The position numbers and the translations under genes were made by a program. The notes under the pieces were generated by a model that was given only the letters and a program-made list of their open reading frames with translations, was not told the origin of the DNA and did not search any database. This document shows, piece after piece, positions 36,109 through 38,417 of a stretch of 38,417 nt of DNA. The stretch comes from an uncultured Clostridia bacterium (lineage in GTDB: Bacteria > Bacillota > Clostridia > Christensenellales > UBA1242): NCBI GenBank assembly GCA_934747255.1, contig CAKVGH010000009.1, positions 1-38,417 on the forward strand, read 5' to 3'. Position 1 is the first letter of the stretch; each line of letters opens with the position of its first letter.

Positions 36109-36143
36109 AAAAAACATTGGCACTATTTGTCAATGTTTTTTTA
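36109..36143 (+). terminator. Terminator after the SDR gene
   Basis: AAAAAACATTG (36109-36119) pairs with CAATGTTTTTT (36131-36141), with further pairing possible in the loop, then T. Confidence 0.8.
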
Positions 36144-36274
36144 TTGTTAAAATCTATGTTTTTTCTATTAAAATTTTCGCAAGCGACTCTAATGTAAACT
36201 TATAGCATAAACTCTATCAATTTAATTAAAAATTCAAACAAACAACCTAACAATTTCTTTTTTACTCGAAAAAC

Positions 36275-36303
36275 TTGACATTACAAAAAAACTAATATAT
36301 AAT
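36275..36303 (+). promoter_or_regulatory. Perfect consensus promoter upstream of tRNA-Arg
   Basis: TTGACA (36275-36280), 17-nt spacer and TATAAT (36298-36303). The start near 36310 is about 130 nt before the tRNA. Transcript includes two hairpins before the tRNA (see 36350-36427). Confidence 0.75.
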
Positions 36304-36349
36304 ATCAAAGTTTTGAGTGAAAACCACTTTGAACATCTCCGTAAAATAT

Positions 36350-36427
36350 TTGATAAAATTCATATTTAATTTGCATTTTATCAATCATTATTTAGGTAGA
36401 AAAAATTGACTTAATATCGTCAATTTT
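36350..36427 (+). ncRNA. Two hairpins in the tRNA-Arg leader, possible small RNA
   Basis: Hairpin 1: TTGATAAAAT (36350-36359) with ATTTTATCAA (36375-36384), 10 perfect pairs, 15-nt loop. Hairpin 2: AAAATTGAC (36402-36410) with GTCAATTTT (36419-36427), 9 perfect pairs, 8-nt loop. Hairpin 2 ends in only four T, so it is a weak terminator at best. It may be a processed tRNA leader or a separate small RNA. Confidence 0.4.
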
Positions 36428-36438
36428 CAACTTAATAT

Positions 36439-36515
36439 GCACCATTAGCGCAATTGGATAGAGCGTTGGTCTACGGAACCAAAGGTTAGGGGTTCGAGTC
36501 CCTTATGGTGCACCA
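36439..36515 (+). tRNA. tRNA-Arg (anticodon ACG)
   Basis: Acceptor stem GCACCAT with ATGGTGC, A discriminator at 36512 and encoded CCA at 36513-36515. The anticodon stem TTGGT/ACCAA encloses loop C-T-ACG-G-A, with ACG at 36473-36475. The T loop GGTTCGAGTCC is standard. ACG should be modified to ICG by TadA and read CGU, CGC and CGA. The 3' end is followed by a terminator and a restriction-modification pair on the opposite strand. Confidence 0.97.
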
Positions 36516-36521
36516 ATAAAA

Positions 36522-36553
36522 AACTAAATCGAAACCGATTTAGTTCTTTTTTA
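36522..36553. terminator. Bidirectional terminator between tRNA-Arg and the restriction gene
   Basis: AACTAAATCG (36522-36531) and CGATTTAGTT (36536-36545) make a perfect 10-bp stem with a 4-nt loop. T follows on the plus strand and on the minus strand, so it serves both the tRNA and the R-M operon. Confidence 0.85.
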
Positions 36554-37195
36554 ATACTCCTCTCTCCAAGCATCAAGCCATTTAGTATATACTTCTCTAT
36601 AATCAATTTTTTCTCTTGTAAATTTTATTTCAATACATCTTGTATCTTGGCAATTTTCCAACAACAAAAGAGCTTCTGGAGAGATTTCAACACCACGTGC
36701 ATTAGTGTTTTCTTTTGGCAATTTAATATATCTATCTCTTCCAATTTGATTTAAAATACTAATTTGTGATTCTTTTGAAAAAAGTAAAAGTTTGCCATTC
36801 CCATTCCAATGAATTTTAGCCATTAACATATCACAAGATGGAATATAAGTATTTTTAAATTCTAAAGCTTTTTGTGCATCAACAGTCCAAATCAATTTTA
36901 CAGAAGACCACCTATCGCTATTTGTTGTCATCGTTTTTATAGATAATGGTGTATTTTGAACCATAACATCAACTTCTGGAGCCGTAATTGGAATATCGGG
37001 ATCAACTATATCAATACCAAATTTATACATAAGCAATGCGATAAGAATTCTTTCTCTAACCGAACCTATTTCCATGCCTATCTTTCCATTTCTAGAGCTT
37101 TCTAATTCTGCTAATTGAAAGAGATGTGGTAATTTATTCTTTACTCTTTTAACAATAAGTGTGTCATCAAACAATTTATTATAAACGCTACTCAT
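36551..37195 (-). CDS. Type II restriction endonuclease, probably ThaI-like
   Basis: A 214-residue protein, 3 nt downstream of the methyltransferase. A PD-(D/E)xK-type core is likely: Glu42 (MEIGSVRER), Asp76 (PEVDV) and Lys87 (SIK). The sequence pattern (LAELESSRNGKIGMEIGS, LIWTVDAQKALEF and GRDRYIKLP) recalls the ThaI restriction endonuclease family from memory; ThaI cuts CGCG. I did not run a search, so family and target are provisional. An AAGGA site lies within the end of the methyltransferase gene, suggesting translational coupling. Confidence 0.72.
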   Translation of the reverse strand: MSSVYNKLFDDTLIVKRVKNKLPHLFQLAELESSRNGKIGMEIGSVRERILIALLMYKFGIDIVDPDIPITAPEVDVMVQNTPLSIKTMTTNSDRWSSVKLIWTVDAQKALEFKNTYIPSCDMLMAKIHWNGNGKLLLFSKESQISILNQIGRDRYIKLPKENTNARGVEISPEALLLLENCQDTRCIEIKFTREKIDYREVYTKWLDAWREEY

Positions 37196-37198
37196 TTT

Positions 37199-38200
37199 TT
37201 AATCCTTTTCCTTTAAAATATTTTTTAACATTTGAGCCATATGCCAAGCAAAAACAGGGGCCACAGCATTGCCAATTTGTCGGTAAGCATCTGTTGTAGA
37301 TTGAACAAAAACAAAATTATCAGGGAAAGATTGAATTCTAGCTGCCTCACGAGCCGATAACCTTCGTGACAATGAATAATGAAATTCAATATTACCATGA
37401 TGTTCTGCTCTCATAGTTGGAGCAGGTTTATTTGCTTTTGTTATTGTATTTCCTTGTTTACCAGGACAAAACTTTGCTCGTGAATAGCCATAATTTGGTA
37501 ACGATTTCTGTTTTTCATCATCTTCTAAATCATGTATGGCATCTTGAATTGTAACCCAAGGAAGTAAATTTTTATCTGTTGCAGAATGGGTGGGCTTTGG
37601 CCATTCAATTTTTTTGGCTATATCTTTACGTATCCCAACTATAATAACCCTTTCTCTAGTTTGTGGAACACCATAATCTGCGGTATTAAACAACTTAAAA
37701 TCAACATTATATCCCAATTTTGAAAAATCTTCAATAATTGTTTTAATGGCTAATCCATTTTCCCAAGAAATTAAACCTTTTACATTTTCTGCAAGAAAAA
37801 CTTTTGGCTTAACAATTTCTATAACTTTAGCCATGCTTTGATATAATTTTCCTCTTTCAACTGAAAGTCCTTGTCTTTTGCCAGCCAAACTGAAATCTTG
37901 GCATGGGAAGCCACCAATTATAACATCGGCATGCTGTGGAAGTGTAGGAACATCTTCTAAAAAATTTAATTGATTATTTTGTGTTCCATTAAGAATTTTA
38001 GTTATATCTCCACATACGACATCTAAATCTTTAAAATTTAACTTTTGAGTTTTTGTAGCTTTTTCATTTATATCATTTGCCCATATAATCTTAAAAGGAT
38101 TTTTATCATAATATCTGCCAAGATATGAAAATCCTCCTTCAATTCCTAAGTCAAGCCCACCACAACCTGAAAAAAGTGAAACGACTTTGTAATCTGCCAT
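37199..38200 (-). CDS. DNA (cytosine-5) methyltransferase of a type II R-M system
   Basis: A 333-residue m5C methyltransferase. Motif I FSGCGGLDLG (10-19), motif IV with catalytic Cys100 (GGFPCQDFS), motif VI ENV (138-140), motif VIII QTRERVIIVG, target region, and motif X (RQIGNAV). It methylates cytosine in the target site, protecting DNA from the partner enzyme. It is first in the operon, so protective methylation can precede restriction. It has an AGGAGA site. If the endonuclease is ThaI-like, the target could be CGCG, but this is inference. No controller protein or Vsr repair gene is next to it. Confidence 0.95.
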   Translation of the reverse strand: MADYKVVSLFSGCGGLDLGIEGGFSYLGRYYDKNPFKIIWANDINEKATKTQKLNFKDLDVVCGDITKILNGTQNNQLNFLEDVPTLPQHADVIIGGFPCQDFSLAGKRQGLSVERGKLYQSMAKVIEIVKPKVFLAENVKGLISWENGLAIKTIIEDFSKLGYNVDFKLFNTADYGVPQTRERVIIVGIRKDIAKKIEWPKPTHSATDKNLLPWVTIQDAIHDLEDDEKQKSLPNYGYSRAKFCPGKQGNTITKANKPAPTMRAEHHGNIEFHYSLSRRLSAREAARIQSFPDNFVFVQSTTDAYRQIGNAVAPVFAWHMAQMLKNILKEKD

Positions 38201-38238
38201 TAATAATCTCCTGCATAATATCTATTATCTACAAGCAC

Positions 38239-38253
38239 ATTATAACATATAAA
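38239..38253 (-). promoter_or_regulatory. Candidate promoter close to the methyltransferase gene
   Basis: Extended -10 on the minus strand: TGT then TATAAT (-10 at 38239-38244). The -35 is poor. The start near 38232 gives a leader of about 30 nt before the ATG at 38200. Confidence 0.5.
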
Positions 38254-38351
38254 TTACAAATTTGTATTGTTTTATTTAAAATATTTTTTTATTTTGAGAT
38301 TGTGGCGTGTGCTTGTCTTGATACAAGTAAACACTTTTCTTTCGCCTTGAG

Positions 38352-38379
38352 ATGATAAACGAAAACTCTTTATTGTCAA
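38352..38379 (-). promoter_or_regulatory. Candidate distal promoter of the R-M operon
   Basis: Minus strand TTGACA (38374-38379), 16-nt spacer and TATCAT (38352-38357). The -35 lies inside an inverted repeat (38369-38416). The leader would be about 145 nt and includes a small hairpin near 38307-38334. Confidence 0.5.
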
Positions 38380-38416
38380 GGGTAAAATGTATTGATTCTC
38401 AACCCTTGACAATAAA
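38369..38416. repeat. 15-bp inverted repeat upstream of the R-M operon
   Basis: TTTATTGTCAAGGGT (38369-38383) and ACCCTTGACAATAAA (38402-38416) are perfect inverted arms with an 18-nt loop. Each arm contains a TTGACA-type -35 sequence on opposite strands. The window ends 1 nt later, so the full context is not visible. It may be a divergent control region, a hairpin, or the end of a mobile or repeat element. Confidence 0.65.
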
Positions 38417-38417
38417 A

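Larger units (their letters stand above)
36065..36438. other. Region between SDR gene and tRNA-Arg with a structured leader
   Basis: This 374-nt stretch has the SDR terminator, a perfect consensus promoter (36275-36303), and two hairpins downstream (36350-36384 and 36402-36427). No protein gene is seen. Confidence 0.65.

Noticed and set aside
36486..36515. Direct repeat of the tRNA-Arg 3' end marking an integrated island
   Set aside because: No second copy was seen to the right within the window, but the window ends just after the R-M genes, so it remains untested.

Overview
The window is AT-rich DNA from a low-GC, Gram-positive-type bacterium. It has a class B sortase, a VanW-domain protein, several lipoproteins with clear lipoboxes, an alpha2-type glycyl-tRNA synthetase, a WalJ/YycJ-type hydrolase, and tRNA-Arg(ACG) with an encoded CCA. 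I saw no outer-membrane genes. An uncultured member of the Clostridia is the best guess, but the species cannot be named from this sequence. The genetic code is standard. Of the 29 protein genes I accept, 28 stop at TAA or TAG and one at TGA, and prfB carries the usual in-frame TGA frameshift site.

Layout. 1-643: 5' part of a 23S rRNA gene on the minus strand, with its own tandem promoters and no 16S gene upstream. 1327-3948: single-chain ABC transporter. 4081-7751 (minus): gltX behind a two-gene unit for a membrane-anchored protein and a lipoprotein. 7921-7995: a possible small RNA or attenuator. 8166-9435: dUTPase and an unknown membrane protein. 9705-14704 (minus): tsaD, an unknown HELTH metalloprotease, prfB, and an HtrA-like lipoprotein. 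14913-16563: walJ-like gene and sortase B. 16864-18393 (minus): M1 peptidase lipoprotein. 18394-19250: a long gene-free region with a dense DnaA-box cluster. 19251-27024 (minus): VanW protein, rmuC, a PH-domain-like protein, a Ca2+ P-type ATPase, and a beta-helix lipoprotein. 27126-31010: polysaccharide deacetylase, marR, cysS, and a Fur-family regulator. 31145-33912 (minus): yqeY, glycyl-tRNA synthetase, radC-like. 34124-36064: glycosyltransferase and an SDR protein. 36439-36515: tRNA-Arg. 36551-38200 (minus): a type II restriction-modification pair.

Two themes stand out. Translation genes are concentrated here: 23S rRNA, gltX, cysS, glyQS, yqeY, prfB, tsaD and tRNA-Arg. Cell-envelope genes are also frequent: sortase, VanW, HtrA, M1 peptidase, deacetylase, beta-helix lipoprotein, ABC exporter and Ca2+ pump. 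No T-box leader was seen before any of the three aminoacyl-tRNA synthetase genes.

The most interesting signals are not protein genes. They are the DnaA-box cluster (candidate replication origin without dnaA beside it), the 23S gene that looks unlinked from 16S, three genes whose -10 box lies 6-7 nt before ATG with no Shine-Dalgarno (probable leaderless mRNAs), a promoter-plus-terminator unit of about 75 nt with no gene, and a structured leader before tRNA-Arg. All rest on reading the sequence by eye.
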